Shown: positions 47,205 through 57,924, counted from the first letter of the stretch. The stretch: 64,000 nucleotides of DNA from an uncultured Saprospiraceae bacterium (GCA_937959115.1 CALGAW010000011.1:1-64000), one strand, 5' to 3'. Numbers and translations are program-made. Notes: generated by a model not told the origin, from the sequence alone.

Positions 47205-48572
47205 TTACATACTTGCGCCAATAGAAATACCAGCTTTTCTTCCTTTCATTCTTCCTGACTTAACCAATCCATCGTAGCGACGCATGATTAAGTGACTTTC
47301 TATTTGTTGAAGTGTATCGAGTACAACCCCAACCATAATCAATAGAGAAGTTCCTCCAAAGAACATTGCAAAACTGGTGTTCACACCGAATGCAGCTGCA
47401 AAAGCAGGCAAAATCGAAACAAGTCCTAAGAAGAATGATCCAGGTAAAGTAATTCGAGAGGTAACAGTATCTATAAAGTCAGCTGTATTTTTTCCAGGTT
47501 TAATACCAGGAATAAAAGAGTTCTGACGTTTTAGCCATTCTGCATATTGTTGCGGATTTACTAGTAAGGCAGTGTAGATATAAGTAAACACAACGACTAG
47601 AATAAAGTAAACAATATTATAGGGAACGGAAGTGAAATCATTTAATTGAGCAAGTAGCCCTGTCTGAGCTGCATCTTCTGACACAAATGTAGCAAACGTA
47701 GCAGGCAAAAACATTAATGCCTGAGCAAAGATTATAGGCATTACACCTGCAGCATTCACCTTTAGGGGAATATAATCTCTGTTTCCTGCTTGCGGAGTAA
47801 GACTTGAAGATCCTCTTCCCATCGCACGTTTGGCAAACTGAATCGGAATTTTTCTAATTCCCTGTACAAGTAAGACAGTTGCCATTACGACTGCTACAAG
47901 GAATGCTAATTCTAATACTAGTATTACCAATCCACCTTTACCAAGTCTGAAATCAATCTCAGCAAATAAAGCTTGAGGTAGGAAAGCAATAATTCCAATT
48001 GTTATAAGGAGAGAGATACCATTACCGATACCATTATCAGTAATTCTTTCCCCCAACCACATCGCGAAAATCGTACCTGCAGTCAAGATAATAATATTGG
48101 AGAACCAGAATACTCCGATTGGAATTTGGGGTGAAACCACACCAGGGAATGAAGCCTGGATATAGGTTAAATAGCCACCTGCTTGAACAAGCGTAATCGC
48201 AACAGTTAACCATCTGGTAATCTGTCCTAACTTACGTCTTCCAGCCTCACCTTCTCTTTTTTGAAGTCGTTGAAAATAAGGTACAGCGAACCCTAATAAC
48301 TGCACGATAATCGATGCGGATATATAAGGCATAATTCCTAATGCCATGATAGCAGCATTGTTAAATGCTCCTCCTGTAAATGCATTAAGTAGACCCATCA
48401 AACCAGCACCAGCACCTGCTGCTCCACCTTCAAGGGCAGCTGGCACGACGCCAGGTAAAACGATATAAGATCCAAATCTGAAAATAAAAAGAAGACCCAA
48501 TGTATAAATAATTCGGTCTTTTAGTTCCTGAATGGACCAGATATTTTTTAAAGTGGTAATAAACTTCTTCAT
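47205..48572 (-). CDS. secY: Protein translocase subunit SecY
   Basis: 455 residues with ten hydrophobic segments, forming the central pore of the Sec translocon in the inner membrane. Typical signs are the first helix IIYTLGLLFIFRFGSYIVLP, a plug-region sequence FTGGAFNNAAIMALGIMPYI, SIIVQLL, GIGNGISLLI and the cytoplasmic loop AKRAMGRGSSSLTPQ. It sits between rplO (9 nt) and map (1 nt), the normal spc-operon place. Confidence 0.98.
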   Translation of the reverse strand: MKKFITTLKNIWSIQELKDRIIYTLGLLFIFRFGSYIVLPGVVPAALEGGAAGAGAGLMGLLNAFTGGAFNNAAIMALGIMPYISASIIVQLLGFAVPYFQRLQKREGEAGRRKLGQITRWLTVAITLVQAGGYLTYIQASFPGVVSPQIPIGVFWFSNIIILTAGTIFAMWLGERITDNGIGNGISLLITIGIIAFLPQALFAEIDFRLGKGGLVILVLELAFLVAVVMATVLLVQGIRKIPIQFAKRAMGRGSSSLTPQAGNRDYIPLKVNAAGVMPIIFAQALMFLPATFATFVSEDAAQTGLLAQLNDFTSVPYNIVYFILVVVFTYIYTALLVNPQQYAEWLKRQNSFIPGIKPGKNTADFIDTVTSRITLPGSFFLGLVSILPAFAAAFGVNTSFAMFFGGTSLLIMVGVVLDTLQQIESHLIMRRYDGLVKSGRMKGRKAGISIGASM

Positions 48573-48581
48573 TAGTGTAAT

Positions 48582-49028
48582 TTAAGCCAGTTTGGCTGTT
48601 CCTCCTTTCGATTCAATAGCTTCTTTCGCTTTTGCAGAAAATGCATGAGCAGTAACATCAATTTTACTACTGACTTCTCCGAAAGCAAGAACCTTAAATT
48701 TGTTATTTTTACGGATAATTCCGTTTTCAGCCAGTGTTTCAGGTGAAATTGTTGTTAGTTTATACTTATCAGCAATTTCTTGAATTCTAGCTAGATTTAA
48801 GGCTGTGTAAGACACTCGGTTAATGTTTTTAAACCCTCTTTTAGGAGTTCTCTTCCAAAGTGTGATACCACCACCTTCAAATCCTTTTTTAGCAGAATAG
48901 CCGGCTCTTGATTTCTGTCCTTTGTGGCCTTTTGTTGAAGTACCACCACGACCAGATCCCTGACCTCTTGCAATTCTCTTTCTATTTTTTACTGAACCTT
49001 TTGCAGGTTTTAAGTTGTGCAATTCCAT
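48582..49028 (-). CDS. rplO: 50S ribosomal protein L15
   Basis: 148 residues. The N-terminal basic arm GSVKNRKRIARGQGSGRGGT reaches into 23S rRNA, followed by GHKGQKSRAGYSAKKGFEGG and the globular C-terminal part ending AKEAIESKGGTAKL. It is a late assembly protein of the large subunit, placed between rpmD and secY. Confidence 0.97.
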   Translation of the reverse strand: MELHNLKPAKGSVKNRKRIARGQGSGRGGTSTKGHKGQKSRAGYSAKKGFEGGGITLWKRTPKRGFKNINRVSYTALNLARIQEIADKYKLTTISPETLAENGIIRKNNKFKVLAFGEVSSKIDVTAHAFSAKAKEAIESKGGTAKLA

Positions 49029-49050
49029 GAGTTATTAACTTAAGTGAAGT

Positions 49051-49230
49051 TTATAATTCTTCTACAATTAATAAATGTTTTACTTTATTTATCATTCCTT
49101 GAATCTGAGGTGTGACCTCTTTTTCAACAGTATGATTCATTTTTCGTAAGCCTAAAGCCTTCATTGTGTCTTTTTGACGCTTAGACCTGTCGATCAAACT
49201 TTTAACCTGTGTAATTCTTACTTTACTCAT
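49051..49230 (-). CDS. rpmD: 50S ribosomal protein L30
   Basis: 59 residues, [20 protein letters not shown] then [20 protein letters not shown] and a C-terminal strand ending LLIVEEL. The ferredoxin-like L30 pattern (ITQVKSxIxRxxxQKxTxxALGLRKxN) is clear. Position between rpsE (27 nt) and rplO (22 nt) confirms it. Confidence 0.95.
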   Translation of the reverse strand: MSKVRITQVKSLIDRSKRQKDTMKALGLRKMNHTVEKEVTPQIQGMINKVKHLLIVEEL

Positions 49231-49257
49231 GATTATTATTTGTATAATTAAAGGATA

Positions 49258-49773
49258 TTATCCTTCGAAAATTTTTGAAACTTTAATTCCTCTTTGCTTA
49301 GAGATCATCTGTGGAGATCTTAATTTTAGTAGTGCGTCGATAGTTGCTTTAATCACATTGTGCGGATTTGAAGATCCTTGTGATTTAGCCAAAACATTTT
49401 GAACACCACTAATTTCCAACACAGCCCTCATTGCGCCCCCAGCGATCACACCAGTTCCTTCTGCAGCTGGTTTGATAAATACTTTACCAGCACCATATTT
49501 TCCTTTTTGTTCATGTGGAATGGTACCTTTAAATATAGGAAACTTTACTAAGTTCTTCTTTGCATCATCAACGGCTTTAGCAATTGCTTCAGAGACATCT
49601 CTTGCTTTACCTAATCCGTGACCAACCGTTCCTTTTCCGTCACCAACTACAACTACTGCTGCAAAACTGAACGTTCTACCACCTTTTGTTACTTTCGCAA
49701 CTCTATTCAGATTAACTAGCTTTTCTTTTAGCTCTGAATCTGCAGGTTTAATTCTATTTTTTCTATTTGCCAT
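49258..49773 (-). CDS. rpsE: 30S ribosomal protein S5
   Basis: 171 residues. The N-terminal double-stranded-RNA-like domain ([40 protein letters not shown]) and the C-terminal domain ([34 protein letters not shown]) are complete. It helps control decoding accuracy and mRNA entry. Neighbours rplR and rpmD follow spc order. Confidence 0.97.
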   Translation of the reverse strand: MANRKNRIKPADSELKEKLVNLNRVAKVTKGGRTFSFAAVVVVGDGKGTVGHGLGKARDVSEAIAKAVDDAKKNLVKFPIFKGTIPHEQKGKYGAGKVFIKPAAEGTGVIAGGAMRAVLEISGVQNVLAKSQGSSNPHNVIKATIDALLKLRSPQMISKQRGIKVSKIFEG

Positions 49774-49783
49774 TGTAATTTAT

Positions 49784-50143
49784 TTAAAAGTTTAAACCGC
49801 TTTCTCTAGCTGCATCTCCAAGAGCCTTCACTCTTCCATGATAAATATAACCGTTACGGTCAAATACTATAGATTTAATATCATTCTCTTTCGCTAGTTC
49901 TGCAATTCGAGCACCAACTGCTTTTGCTTGTTCGGTTTTATTACCTGAAGCGCTGCAACTAGCATCTCTTGAAGAAGTTGAGCAAATCGTGTGACCTTTA
50001 ACATCGTCAATTATTTGAGCGTAGATCTCTTTGTTACTTCTGAACACACATAGACGAGGACGTAAAGCAGTACCGCTTATTTTTCTTCGGATACTTCTAT
50101 GTATCTTTCTTCTTCTTTTTAATTTTTGAGCTGTTCTTGCCAT
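49784..50143 (-). CDS. rplR: 50S ribosomal protein L18
   Basis: 119 residues. It shows [34 protein letters not shown] and the C-terminal [20 protein letters not shown] signature. It binds 5S rRNA together with L5. It lies 71 nt after rplF and 10 nt before rpsE. Confidence 0.97.
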   Translation of the reverse strand: MARTAQKLKRRRKIHRSIRRKISGTALRPRLCVFRSNKEIYAQIIDDVKGHTICSTSSRDASCSASGNKTEQAKAVGARIAELAKENDIKSIVFDRNGYIYHGRVKALGDAARESGLNF

Positions 50144-50214
50144 TATCTTATATTTATTGTCTTTTAATGATCCTCAAGAAAATCAAGAGGCGGCCATAGA
50201 TTGACAAATTATTA

Positions 50215-50766
50215 TTACCCAGCAGTCTTACCTGCTTTTCTTTTAATTTCTTCACCTTTGAATAAAACACCTTTTCCTTTGTATGGTTCAGGTTTTCTAA
50301 ATGCTCTAATCTTAGCAGCGATTTGACCAATTAATTGTTTATCGTTACTCTCTAAAACGATTGCAGGATTACTACCTTTTTTCATTTCAGTACTCAACTT
50401 GACTTCATTCGGTATTGCAAAGTGAATTGGGTGAGAATACCCTAATTGCAAAACAAGTAATTGCCCAGTATTTTCAGCACGATAACCAACTCCTACAAGC
50501 TCTAACTCAATTTTGTATCCTTCAGTTACACCAACGACCATATTACTAAGAAGTGATCGGTATAAACCATGAACAGACCTGTGTCTTTTTTGATCAGTCG
50601 GTCTAGAGACAATTAATTGACCATCTTCGTTCTTCAACGTTAGATCTGGATCAATTTGTTGAACTAATTCGCCTTTAGGTCCTTTTATGGTAACCAAATT
50701 TGAATCGGAGACTTTAATGTCTACTCCGCTTGCTATTGTAATTGGTAAATTTCCTATTCTTGACAT
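50215..50766 (-). CDS. rplF: 50S ribosomal protein L6
   Basis: 183 residues, two similar alpha/beta domains. Landmarks are MSRIGNLPITIASGVDIKVS, VTIKGPKGEL and the C-terminal signature KIRAFRKPEPYKGKGVLFKG. It sits near the factor-binding centre below the L7/L12 stalk. It follows rpsH by 21 nt. Confidence 0.97.
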   Translation of the reverse strand: MSRIGNLPITIASGVDIKVSDSNLVTIKGPKGELVQQIDPDLTLKNEDGQLIVSRPTDQKRHRSVHGLYRSLLSNMVVGVTEGYKIELELVGVGYRAENTGQLLVLQLGYSHPIHFAIPNEVKLSTEMKKGSNPAIVLESNDKQLIGQIAAKIRAFRKPEPYKGKGVLFKGEEIKRKAGKTAG

Positions 50767-50787
50767 GATATTACAATTTAAATTTGG

Positions 50788-51198
50788 TTAATAGATGTAA
50801 CAAAGTACTTCTCCACCAACATTTTCTTTGCGCGCCTGTTTTCCAGACATTACGCCTTTAGATGTTGAGACAATAGCGATTCCTAGGCCGTTTATTACTC
50901 GTGGTATTTTATCGAAACTAGAGTATTTTCTTAACCCTGGCTTACTGACTCTTTCCAATCTTCTAATAACTGGCCTTTTTGAATCTCGTTCGTACTTAAG
51001 TGCAATTTTGATTACTCCCTGCTGACCTTTTTTCTCAGGTTCATCGAATTTGTATTTATGGACAAATTTGTATTCGTACAGGATTTCTGTGAGACGTTTT
51101 TTCATTTTCGAGGCAGGAATCTCAACGATTCTATGTCCTGCCAACTGAGCATTTCTAATTCTAGTTAGAAAATCTGCTATTGGATCTGTTACAACCAT
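50788..51198 (-). CDS. rpsH: 30S ribosomal protein S8
   Basis: 136 residues. N-terminal [20 protein letters not shown] and C-terminal [20 protein letters not shown] are diagnostic. S8 binds the central domain of 16S rRNA and represses the spc operon in E. coli; whether it does so here is unknown. The 62-nt spacer before it is longer than its neighbours. Confidence 0.97.
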   Translation of the reverse strand: MVVTDPIADFLTRIRNAQLAGHRIVEIPASKMKKRLTEILYEYKFVHKYKFDEPEKKGQQGVIKIALKYERDSKRPVIRRLERVSKPGLRKYSSFDKIPRVINGLGIAIVSTSKGVMSGKQARKENVGGEVLCYIY

Positions 51199-51260
51199 TA
51201 TAATAGTTTAATCGCAGGCATTATCCAAATCGGAATTACCTACTAATTAATAAAAATATT

Positions 51261-51530
51261 TTACCAACTTGCTTTAGTGATACCAGGTATCTTTCCTTCA
51301 AGGGCAAGTTTTCTAAACACAACTCTACAAATTCCAAAGTCTCTCATGTATCCTTTAGGACGTCCAGTGAGCTGACATCTATTGTGCAGTCTAACTTTTG
51401 AAGAATTTTTTGGTAATTTATCTAAAGCGTCGTAATTGCCTTCTGCTTTTAATTTAGCACGTAGATCGGCATATTTAGCGACCATTCGCTCTCTTTTCTT
51501 TTGTCTAGCAATTATTGATTTCTTAGCCAT
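51261..51530 (-). CDS. rpsN: 30S ribosomal protein S14, zinc-free type
   Basis: 89 residues: [40 protein letters not shown] and the end [14 protein letters not shown]. The CxxC zinc ribbon is absent, matching the long zinc-independent form. It assembles in the 30S head. It lies 3 nt after rplE. Confidence 0.97.
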   Translation of the reverse strand: MAKKSIIARQKKRERMVAKYADLRAKLKAEGNYDALDKLPKNSSKVRLHNRCQLTGRPKGYMRDFGICRVVFRKLALEGKIPGITKASW

Positions 51531-51533
51531 TTC

Positions 51534-52085
51534 TTATTGATTTTTAAAGGGCATTCCTAACAATTTGAGTAATTCTAATGCTTCAGTATCAGTTTGCGCT
51601 GTTGTCACAAATGTGATATCCAATCCAGTAATTTTATTGATTTTATCAATATTCATTTCTGGAAAAATGATTTGTTCAGTAATACCTAATGTATAATTAC
51701 CTCTACCATCAAAGCTCTTGTCATTTATTCCTCTAAAATCTCTTACTCGAGGAAGCGCGATAGAAACTAAACGATCAAGAAATTCATACATTCTTTCTCC
51801 CCGAAGCGTAACTCTTGCACCGATGGGCATTCCTTCTCTCAATTTGAAGTTAGAGACTGACTTTTTAGCAATCGTATGAACAGCTTGTTGTCCAGCGATC
51901 AAAGTCATTTCTTCAACCGCAGTATCTACTAATTTTTTATCTGAAGTAGCAGCACCAACACCTTGGTTTAAGCAAATTTTAACCAGCTTAGGTACTTGCA
52001 TTTTAGTTTTATACTGGAATTTTTCCATCAATTGAGGAACAAATTCTTCGTTATACTTCTGTTTTAATCTAGGTATATAGCTCAT
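51534..52085 (-). CDS. rplE: 50S ribosomal protein L5
   Basis: 183 residues with [60 protein letters not shown] and the C-terminal [20 protein letters not shown]. It binds 5S rRNA and bridges to S13. Its ATG overlaps the rplX stop by one base (TAATG). Confidence 0.97.
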   Translation of the reverse strand: MSYIPRLKQKYNEEFVPQLMEKFQYKTKMQVPKLVKICLNQGVGAATSDKKLVDTAVEEMTLIAGQQAVHTIAKKSVSNFKLREGMPIGARVTLRGERMYEFLDRLVSIALPRVRDFRGINDKSFDGRGNYTLGITEQIIFPEMNIDKINKITGLDITFVTTAQTDTEALELLKLLGMPFKNQ

Positions 52086-52417
52086 TACTTAAGTATTTCT
52101 CCGCTTAATTTAGAATATCGTTGTAATTTTCCATCAACCAATTTTCTACCAACTTTGGTTGGGTTACCTGATTTAGGATCTTTCAACATTAAATTTGAAA
52201 CATGAATTGGAGCAGGAATTTCATTAATTCCACCTGGCGTCTCTGCCGTAGGCTTATTGTGCTTTTTTACAATATTAATACCAGAGACAACAACTCTGTT
52301 TTTCTCTGCGATAACTTGTAGCACTTCTCCTTCTGCTCCTTTATCTTTACCGGCAATTACAATAACAGTATCGCCTTTTTTTATCTTCACCTTAGGTGCA
52401 AATCTTTTTTTCGACAT
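52085..52417 (-). CDS. rplX: 50S ribosomal protein L24
   Basis: 110 residues with an N-terminal KOW motif ([40 protein letters not shown]). L24 starts 50S assembly and sits at the tunnel exit. It is 3 nt after rplN and overlaps rplE by one base. Confidence 0.97.
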   Translation of the reverse strand: MSKKRFAPKVKIKKGDTVIVIAGKDKGAEGEVLQVIAEKNRVVVSGINIVKKHNKPTAETPGGINEIPAPIHVSNLMLKDPKSGNPTKVGRKLVDGKLQRYSKLSGEILK

Positions 52418-52420
52418 GGT

Positions 52421-52786
52421 TTAAAGTACTTCTGGTGCCAAGGAAATAATTTTCATAAAATCTTTATCTCTCAACTCTCTAGCTACAGGTCCAAAGATAC
52501 GAGTACCTCTTGGTTCATCTGCTGGAGTTAAAAGAACAACAGCATTATCATCAAAACGAATATAAGATCCATCCTTTCTTCGGATTTCCTTTCTTGTTCG
52601 AACGACTACTGCTCTTGTTACCGTACCTTTTTTGATTCCTCCTGGAGAGGTATCTTTAACTGTAACGGTAATTATATCACCAATAGAAGCATATCGACGT
52701 TTTGATCCGCCTAGTACTTTTATACAAAGCACTTCTTTTGCTCCACTATTGTCGGCTACATTGAGCCTTGATTCCTGCTGTATCAT
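52421..52786 (-). CDS. rplN: 50S ribosomal protein L14
   Basis: 121 residues: [35 protein letters not shown] and [20 protein letters not shown]. It lies at the subunit interface. Its ATG overlaps the rpsQ stop by one base, indicating coupled translation. Confidence 0.97.
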   Translation of the reverse strand: MIQQESRLNVADNSGAKEVLCIKVLGGSKRRYASIGDIITVTVKDTSPGGIKKGTVTRAVVVRTRKEIRRKDGSYIRFDDNAVVLLTPADEPRGTRIFGPVARELRDKDFMKIISLAPEVL

Positions 52787-53052
52787 TATTTTGCTCTTTC
52801 AATAATTTCAACTAAACGCCATCTTTTGCGTTTGCTTAATGGTCTTGTTTCAGAAATGCGTACGGTATCACCTATTCCGCATTCGTTTTTATCATCATGA
52901 GCCATAAACTTGTTTGACTTCTTGACGAACTTTCCATAAATCGGGTGTTTTAACTTTCGTTCTACTTGAACAGTAATGGATTTATCCATTTTGTTACTAG
53001 TAACCACACCGACTCTTTCTTTTCTTAAATTTCTAATATTCTCCATTTCCAA
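52786..53052 (-). CDS. rpsQ: 30S ribosomal protein S17
   Basis: 88 residues; a start two codons later (53046, [13 protein letters not shown]) is also plausible. The OB-fold signature is [20 protein letters not shown] and [20 protein letters not shown]. It is an early 16S-binding protein and lies 17 nt after rpmC. Confidence 0.96.
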   Translation of the reverse strand: MEMENIRNLRKERVGVVTSNKMDKSITVQVERKLKHPIYGKFVKKSNKFMAHDDKNECGIGDTVRISETRPLSKRKRWRLVEIIERAK

Positions 53053-53069
53053 TATACTATGATGGATGT

Positions 53070-53333
53070 TTAAAATTTCTTCCTTCTTCTAGCTCTAATT
53101 TTACTTCTTCCTGCTAATTCCTCAGCAGAACAAGTAGCTAATTCACGAGATCTTAACTCAGTTTTTATTCTTGCAATATCTCTTCTACTTTCTGTAATGA
53201 TGTTTGTATTTTCAACGTCAGTAACAGAGTGAGTCATAGTCAGTTTGTGGTACTGAGCCACAGAAGCAACTAACTCTTGTTCCAATTCTTCATTGGATAG
53301 AGCGCGAATTTCAATATTTTTCTTAGAAGCCAT
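53070..53333 (-). CDS. rpmC: 50S ribosomal protein L29
   Basis: 87 residues, longer than the usual ~63-70. The core is [20 protein letters not shown] and [22 protein letters not shown]-terminal basic extension ([14 protein letters not shown]) is added. L29 sits by the tunnel exit where SRP and trigger factor dock. It is between rplP and rpsQ as expected. Confidence 0.95.
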   Translation of the reverse strand: MASKKNIEIRALSNEELEQELVASVAQYHKLTMTHSVTDVENTNIITESRRDIARIKTELRSRELATCSAEELAGRSKIRARRRKKF

Positions 53334-53369
53334 TATATCTATGCTTTAAAATTAATTCTTAATAGTTAA

Positions 53370-53789
53370 CTATCCTACATAATCAGGTCGTACAACGACT
53401 TTGGTTGCTACGGGTAGTTTTTGTGCAGCAAGTCTCAGACCTTCCACAGCTACTTCCTTGGGAATACCGTCCATTTCGAACATAATTCGACCTGGCTTGA
53501 TGACTGCTACATAGTGATCCAAAGCACCTTTACCTTTTCCCATCCTAACCTCGGCTGGTTTACTAGTAATTGGTTTGTCTGGAAATATTCGAATCCATAC
53601 TACACCTTCCCTTTTCATATAACGGGTCATTGCAATACGAGCAGCTTCAATCTGACGATTGGTAAGCATGGCTGGTTCAAGAGCTTTTAGCCCAAATGAG
53701 CCAAATGCTAATGTACTTCCCCGGTGTGCCAAACCACGGTTTCTTCCTTTCTGCTGCTTTCTGTATTTTGTTCTTTTTGGCTGTAACAT
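53370..53789 (-). CDS. rplP: 50S ribosomal protein L16
   Basis: 139 residues: [60 protein letters not shown]. It shapes the A-site tRNA region of the 50S. A 102-nt spacer separates it from rpsC, longer than neighbouring gaps. Confidence 0.97.
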   Translation of the reverse strand: MLQPKRTKYRKQQKGRNRGLAHRGSTLAFGSFGLKALEPAMLTNRQIEAARIAMTRYMKREGVVWIRIFPDKPITSKPAEVRMGKGKGALDHYVAVIKPGRIMFEMDGIPKEVAVEGLRLAAQKLPVATKVVVRPDYVG

Positions 53790-53891
53790 TTTAACTTAAA
53801 ATTTGAGTTATAAGGTATTTAGGATAATACTATATCCATCCTACCTCGGGAAAAGCTCGGCAAAGATACGCGAAATAATCTTAAAATTAAA

Positions 53892-54644
53892 CTATTTTCG
53901 TTGAAATTTTCGGCCACCGCCTCCATCTCTTCTTCCACCTCGACCACCACCGCGATTATTACCTGAACCGAATCCGCGCTTGTCTTTTTTAACACCTGCA
54001 TTTGGAGAGAGGTCTCGTTTTCCGAATACTTCTCCTTTGCAAATCCAGACCTTAACGCCAATTTTGCCATATACTGTTTGTGCTTCAACAAGTGCATAGT
54101 CAACATCTGCTCTGAACGTGTGCAATGGAATTCTTCCATCTTTGAACAATTCAGAACGTGCCATCTCTGCACCGTTTAAACGTCCAGCAACTTTGATCTT
54201 GATACCTTCTGCACCGGCTCTCATTGTAGACTGAATTGACATTTTACTTGCACGACGGAAATTGATTCTTGCTTCAAGCTGTTTTGCAATCGTTTCAGCG
54301 ACAATATTTGCATCAAGCTCAGGTTTTCTGATTTCAACAATATTAATCTGAACTTCTTGTCCTGTCAACTTTTTGAGCTCTTCACGGATTAGATCAACTT
54401 CTTGTCCGCCTTTACCGATAATAATACCAGGACGTGAAGTATGAATTGTAATTGTGATTCGCTTTAGCGTTCTTTCAATAACGATTCTTGCAATACCGCC
54501 TTTTCTAATTCTGGCCTTCAGATATTCTCTGATCTTTTGATCTTCGACTACTTTTTTACCAAAATCCTTACCACCATACCAGTTGGAATCCCAACCTCTA
54601 ATGATACCAAGACGATTACCAATTGGATTTGTTTTTTGACCCAT
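53892..54644 (-). CDS. rpsC: 30S ribosomal protein S3 with Gly/Arg-rich tail
   Basis: 250 residues. The N-terminal part and KH domain ([40 protein letters not shown] with the GKGG loop) and the C-terminal domain ([20 protein letters not shown]) are complete. About 30 extra residues form a low-complexity end ([20 protein letters not shown]). S3 lines the mRNA entry tunnel with helicase activity; the tail may contact RNA. It follows rplV by 33 nt. Confidence 0.97.
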   Translation of the reverse strand: MGQKTNPIGNRLGIIRGWDSNWYGGKDFGKKVVEDQKIREYLKARIRKGGIARIVIERTLKRITITIHTSRPGIIIGKGGQEVDLIREELKKLTGQEVQINIVEIRKPELDANIVAETIAKQLEARINFRRASKMSIQSTMRAGAEGIKIKVAGRLNGAEMARSELFKDGRIPLHTFRADVDYALVEAQTVYGKIGVKVWICKGEVFGKRDLSPNAGVKKDKRGFGSGNNRGGGRGGRRDGGGGRKFQRK

Positions 54645-54677
54645 AATATTGGATTACTATATAGTTAATTATTAAGC

Positions 54678-55088
54678 TTATTCTTCAATATTTTCATCAT
54701 CTCCTTCGTAATCAGCATCTTCTAAATCCTGATTATCTGCTGAGATAGCGATTTTGTTATCAACCACGATTGTTACATGGTTTGTACGCTTACGGATTCG
54801 ATGTGCTCTTCCGTAAGGAACTGGTCTAAATCGCTTTAAAGTTTGACCTTCATCTACGAGCAATGTTTTAATGTAGAGCTCATAATCATCCGGTACTTCT
54901 TTGGATTTTTGTTCCCAATTATTAATTGCCGATAAAAGTAACTTTTCAAGCCAAATACCACCCTCTTTCTGGGTATACTTGAGAATATCGAGCGCCTTAT
55001 CTACGTCTTTGTTTCGAATAGTATGAGCTACCATTCTCATTTTTCGTGCAGACATTGGGCAATTTTTTAGCTTGGCTACTGCTTCCAT
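54678..55088 (-). CDS. rplV: 50S ribosomal protein L22 with acidic extension
   Basis: 136 residues against 110 in E. coli. The family core includes LKNCPMSARKMRMVAHTIRN, DKALDILKYTQKEGG and the tunnel hairpin RFRPVPYGRAHRIRKRTNHV. The last ~25 residues are acidic (DNQDLEDADYEGDDENIEE). The beta-hairpin reaches into the exit tunnel. It lies between rpsS and rpsC. Confidence 0.96.
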   Translation of the reverse strand: MEAVAKLKNCPMSARKMRMVAHTIRNKDVDKALDILKYTQKEGGIWLEKLLLSAINNWEQKSKEVPDDYELYIKTLLVDEGQTLKRFRPVPYGRAHRIRKRTNHVTIVVDNKIAISADNQDLEDADYEGDDENIEE

Positions 55089-55131
55089 GATATCTTTATT
55101 ATAAATGTTGAAATTTCAACAATTTTAAAAA

Positions 55132-55398
55132 TTATTTCTTTTTACCTCCGTGACCTTTGAAGTTTCTTGTTGGTGAGAACTCTCCCAACTTATGACCTAC
55201 CATGTTTTCTGTGACAAACACAGGAACGAAGGTTTTTCCATTATGGACAGCGATGGTTACACCGACAAATCCTGGAATAATCATAGAACTTCTTGACCAA
55301 GTTTTGATCACAGACTTTCTTTTAGAGTCTTTAGCTAATTCAACCTTTTTCAATAATTTATGAAATACGTAAGGTCCTTTTTTTATTGATCTAGCCAT
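55132..55398 (-). CDS. rpsS: 30S ribosomal protein S19
   Basis: 88 residues: [40 protein letters not shown] and [20 protein letters not shown]. It lies in the 30S head near S13 and the A site. It follows rplB by 24 nt. Confidence 0.97.
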   Translation of the reverse strand: MARSIKKGPYVFHKLLKKVELAKDSKRKSVIKTWSRSSMIIPGFVGVTIAVHNGKTFVPVFVTENMVGHKLGEFSPTRNFKGHGGKKK

Positions 55399-55422
55399 AA
55401 TATTATATTCTGGTTATATTAA

Positions 55423-56244
55423 CTATTTACGTTTTGAGATAATTAGACGATTAGACGATTTCTTCGGATTTCTCGTTTTCTGTCCTTTTGCCATGATGCC
55501 AGTTCTTGACCGTGGGTGTCCACCTGAAGATTTACCTTCACCACCACCCATTGGGTGATCTACTGGGTTCATTGCTACACCTCTAACTCTAGGCCTTTTT
55601 CCTAACCATCTTTTTCTACCTGCTTTTCCAAGTACTTGAAGACCGTGATCCGGATTCGAAACTGTACCGATTGTTGCTCTACAGGTTAGCAAGATTCTTC
55701 TAGTTTCAGAAGATGGAAGCTTTACTGTTGCATACTTACCTTCTCTACCCATTAGAGTAGCATTAGTTCCTGCACTTCTAGCTAACGCTGCTCCCTTACC
55801 GGGCTGTAGCTCTAGAGAGTGAATTGTTGAACCTAAAGGAATGTCTTTAAGGAATAGAGTATTCCCTATATCGGGAGAAGCTCCTTCACCAGAAACCAAT
55901 TGATCGCCAACTTTTAATTTATCTGGAGCGATGATGTATCTTTTCTCTCCATCTTTATAAAAAAGTAATGCAATAAATGCGGATCTGTTTGGATCGTACT
56001 CAATTGTCTTTACAGTTGCTGGAATACCGTCTTTATTTCTTTTGAAATCAATAATTCGGTATCGTCTTTTGTGTCCTCCACCCCGTTGTCTCATTGTTCT
56101 GTGACCTTCGGAGTTTCTACCACCTGATTTCTTCAAAGGAGCTATCAAACTCTTTTCAGGCTTAGTGGCTGTTATCTCTTCGAAAGTAACAGCAACTCTG
56201 TGCCGTAATCCAGGTGTTAATGGTGTAAACTTTTTAACTGGCAT
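55423..56244 (-). CDS. rplB: 50S ribosomal protein L2
   Basis: 273 residues, normal length. It shows [40 protein letters not shown] and the peptidyl-transferase-region signature [20 protein letters not shown] with the conserved His. It is needed for subunit association and peptidyl transfer. A 101-nt spacer precedes it after rplW. Confidence 0.98.
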   Translation of the reverse strand: MPVKKFTPLTPGLRHRVAVTFEEITATKPEKSLIAPLKKSGGRNSEGHRTMRQRGGGHKRRYRIIDFKRNKDGIPATVKTIEYDPNRSAFIALLFYKDGEKRYIIAPDKLKVGDQLVSGEGASPDIGNTLFLKDIPLGSTIHSLELQPGKGAALARSAGTNATLMGREGKYATVKLPSSETRRILLTCRATIGTVSNPDHGLQVLGKAGRKRWLGKRPRVRGVAMNPVDHPMGGGEGKSSGGHPRSRTGIMAKGQKTRNPKKSSNRLIISKRK

Positions 56245-56345
56245 TCTAAAATATTTTGTGAAATGTGATTAAGTTGATGAATGGATTTAATCCTATTCTA
56301 ATGCCGATATCAACGTATCAACCTCCACTATTAATAATTACTTTA

Positions 56346-56645
56346 CTATACTTCTCCGTAGAAGTCGATTTCTTCTCCTTCTGGAAGTGTTATTATTGCT
56401 TTCTTGTAAGAAGAAACTGCTCCTTTTTGAACACCTGATCTCGTCATTCTAGACTTACGTTTAGAAGGCATAACCATAGTGTTAACAGATTTAACAGGAA
56501 CATTGTACATGTCCTCAATTGCTTTTTTAATTTCAATTTTGTTTGCTGCTTTACTTACAACAAACGTATACTGAGGAACTTTTTCATTTTCTGAAAGCCT
56601 TTCAGTTTTTTCAGTAACCAACGGCTTAATCAATATTCTTTTCAT
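56346..56645 (-). CDS. rplW: 50S ribosomal protein L23
   Basis: 99 residues: ILIKPLVTEKTERLSENEKV, YTFVVSKAANKIEIKKAIED and MYNVPVKSVNTMVMPSKRKS. It is the main docking site of trigger factor and SRP at the tunnel exit. It lies 22 nt after rplD. Confidence 0.97.
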   Translation of the reverse strand: MKRILIKPLVTEKTERLSENEKVPQYTFVVSKAANKIEIKKAIEDMYNVPVKSVNTMVMPSKRKSRMTRSGVQKGAVSSYKKAIITLPEGEEIDFYGEV

Positions 56646-56667
56646 TATCGTTATTTTGAATCGCTGA

Positions 56668-57294
56668 TTAAGCGAATGATTCTTTAATTTTCTCGATGGT
56701 ACTCTCTGAAAGTATTAATACCTTAGACTTAAGTACATCATAAACATTTAAATCTTGCACTCTAGTAACATCAGCACGTTGTAAGTTGTTACTTGATCTT
56801 GTTAGTACTACATCCTGCTCATCCGTTACTAACAAAGATCGTTTGTCAGCCACATTCAGTGCTTGTAGAATATTTAAGTACTCACTAGTTTTAGGTGCAT
56901 CGAACGTAAAGTCTTCTACAATGATTAATTGTTCACTAGCAACTTTACCAGACAAAGCAGATTTTCTTGCAAGAGATTTAACCTTTTTGTTCAATTTAAT
57001 TGAATAGGTTCTTGGTCTAGGTCCGAAATGACGTCCACCACCTCTGAAGATACCACTCTTTACACTACCTGCTCTCGCAGTACCTGTACCTTTTTGTTTT
57101 TTAATCTTTCTAGTCGAAGCGGTGATTTCACCTTTCTCTTTTGCTTTATGCGTTCCTTGGCGTTGGTTAGCAAGATATTGCTTAGTAGCCAGATAGATTG
57201 CGTGATTATTGGGCTCAATCCCAAAAATCTCCTCTGGTAGATCAATTTGCTTACCAGTTTTTTCTCCTTGGATATTTAAAACTTCTAATTTCAT
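56668..57294 (-). CDS. rplD: 50S ribosomal protein L4
   Basis: 208 residues. The tunnel loop region is GTHKAKEKGEITASTRKIKK, QKGTGTARAGSVKSGIFRGG. The globular end has LIVEDF-like LIIVEDFTFDAPKTSEYLNI and LNVYDVLKSKVLILSESTIE. L4 represses the S10 operon in E. coli; here that is not shown. It is 6 nt after rplC. Confidence 0.97.
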   Translation of the reverse strand: MKLEVLNIQGEKTGKQIDLPEEIFGIEPNNHAIYLATKQYLANQRQGTHKAKEKGEITASTRKIKKQKGTGTARAGSVKSGIFRGGGRHFGPRPRTYSIKLNKKVKSLARKSALSGKVASEQLIIVEDFTFDAPKTSEYLNILQALNVADKRSLLVTDEQDVVLTRSSNNLQRADVTRVQDLNVYDVLKSKVLILSESTIEKIKESFA

Positions 57295-57300
57295 GGCTTA

Positions 57301-57924
57301 TTACTTCTCTACGATTACAAAACCTCCTTTGGGACCTGGAATGGCTCCACTAACAAGGAGAAGATTTTTTTCAGGAAATATTTTAACAACTTTCAGGTTG
57401 GTTATTTTAACACGATCTCCTCCCATTCTGCCACCCATTCTCATTCCTTTGAATACTTTCGCGGGATAAGAAGCGGCACCGATAGAACCAGGAGCTCTCA
57501 AACGATTGTGCTGACCGTGTGTAGCATCACCTACACCACGGAAGTTATACCGTTTTACAACCCCTTGGAAACCCTTTCCTTTAGACTTACCAACTACACT
57601 AACTACATCTCCTTCTTTGAAGACTTCGTCAACTGTAATTGTATCTCCAAGTGACTTTTCCAAGTCTGAGAAATCACGAAATTCAATTACCTTTCTTTTT
57701 GGTGTGGTATTAGCATTTTTGAAATGACCAAGAAGTGCTTGAGAAGTGTTCTTTTCTTTTGCTTCTCCATACCCTAACTGTATAGCATCATAGCTATCAG
57801 TTTCTCCCGTTTTCACTTGTGTAACAACACAAGGACCGAGCTCCACGACTGTGCAAGGGACGTTTTTACCCGCCTCATTATACACACTAGTCATACCGAT
57901 TTTCTTACCGATTAAACCGTTCAT
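57301..57924 (-). CDS. rplC: 50S ribosomal protein L3
   Basis: 207 residues: [40 protein letters not shown] and [20 protein letters not shown]. One loop reaches the peptidyl transferase centre. It follows rpsJ after 82 nt. Confidence 0.97.
   Translation of the reverse strand: MNGLIGKKIGMTSVYNEAGKNVPCTVVELGPCVVTQVKTGETDSYDAIQLGYGEAKEKNTSQALLGHFKNANTTPKRKVIEFRDFSDLEKSLGDTITVDEVFKEGDVVSVVGKSKGKGFQGVVKRYNFRGVGDATHGQHNRLRAPGSIGAASYPAKVFKGMRMGGRMGGDRVKITNLKVVKIFPEKNLLLVSGAIPGPKGGFVIVEK

Noticed and set aside
53819-54172. 117-residue minus-strand frame overlapping rpsC
   Set aside because: It lies almost wholly inside rpsC in another frame, and the sequence has no family resemblance; it is a shadow of the Gly/Arg-rich tail coding region.
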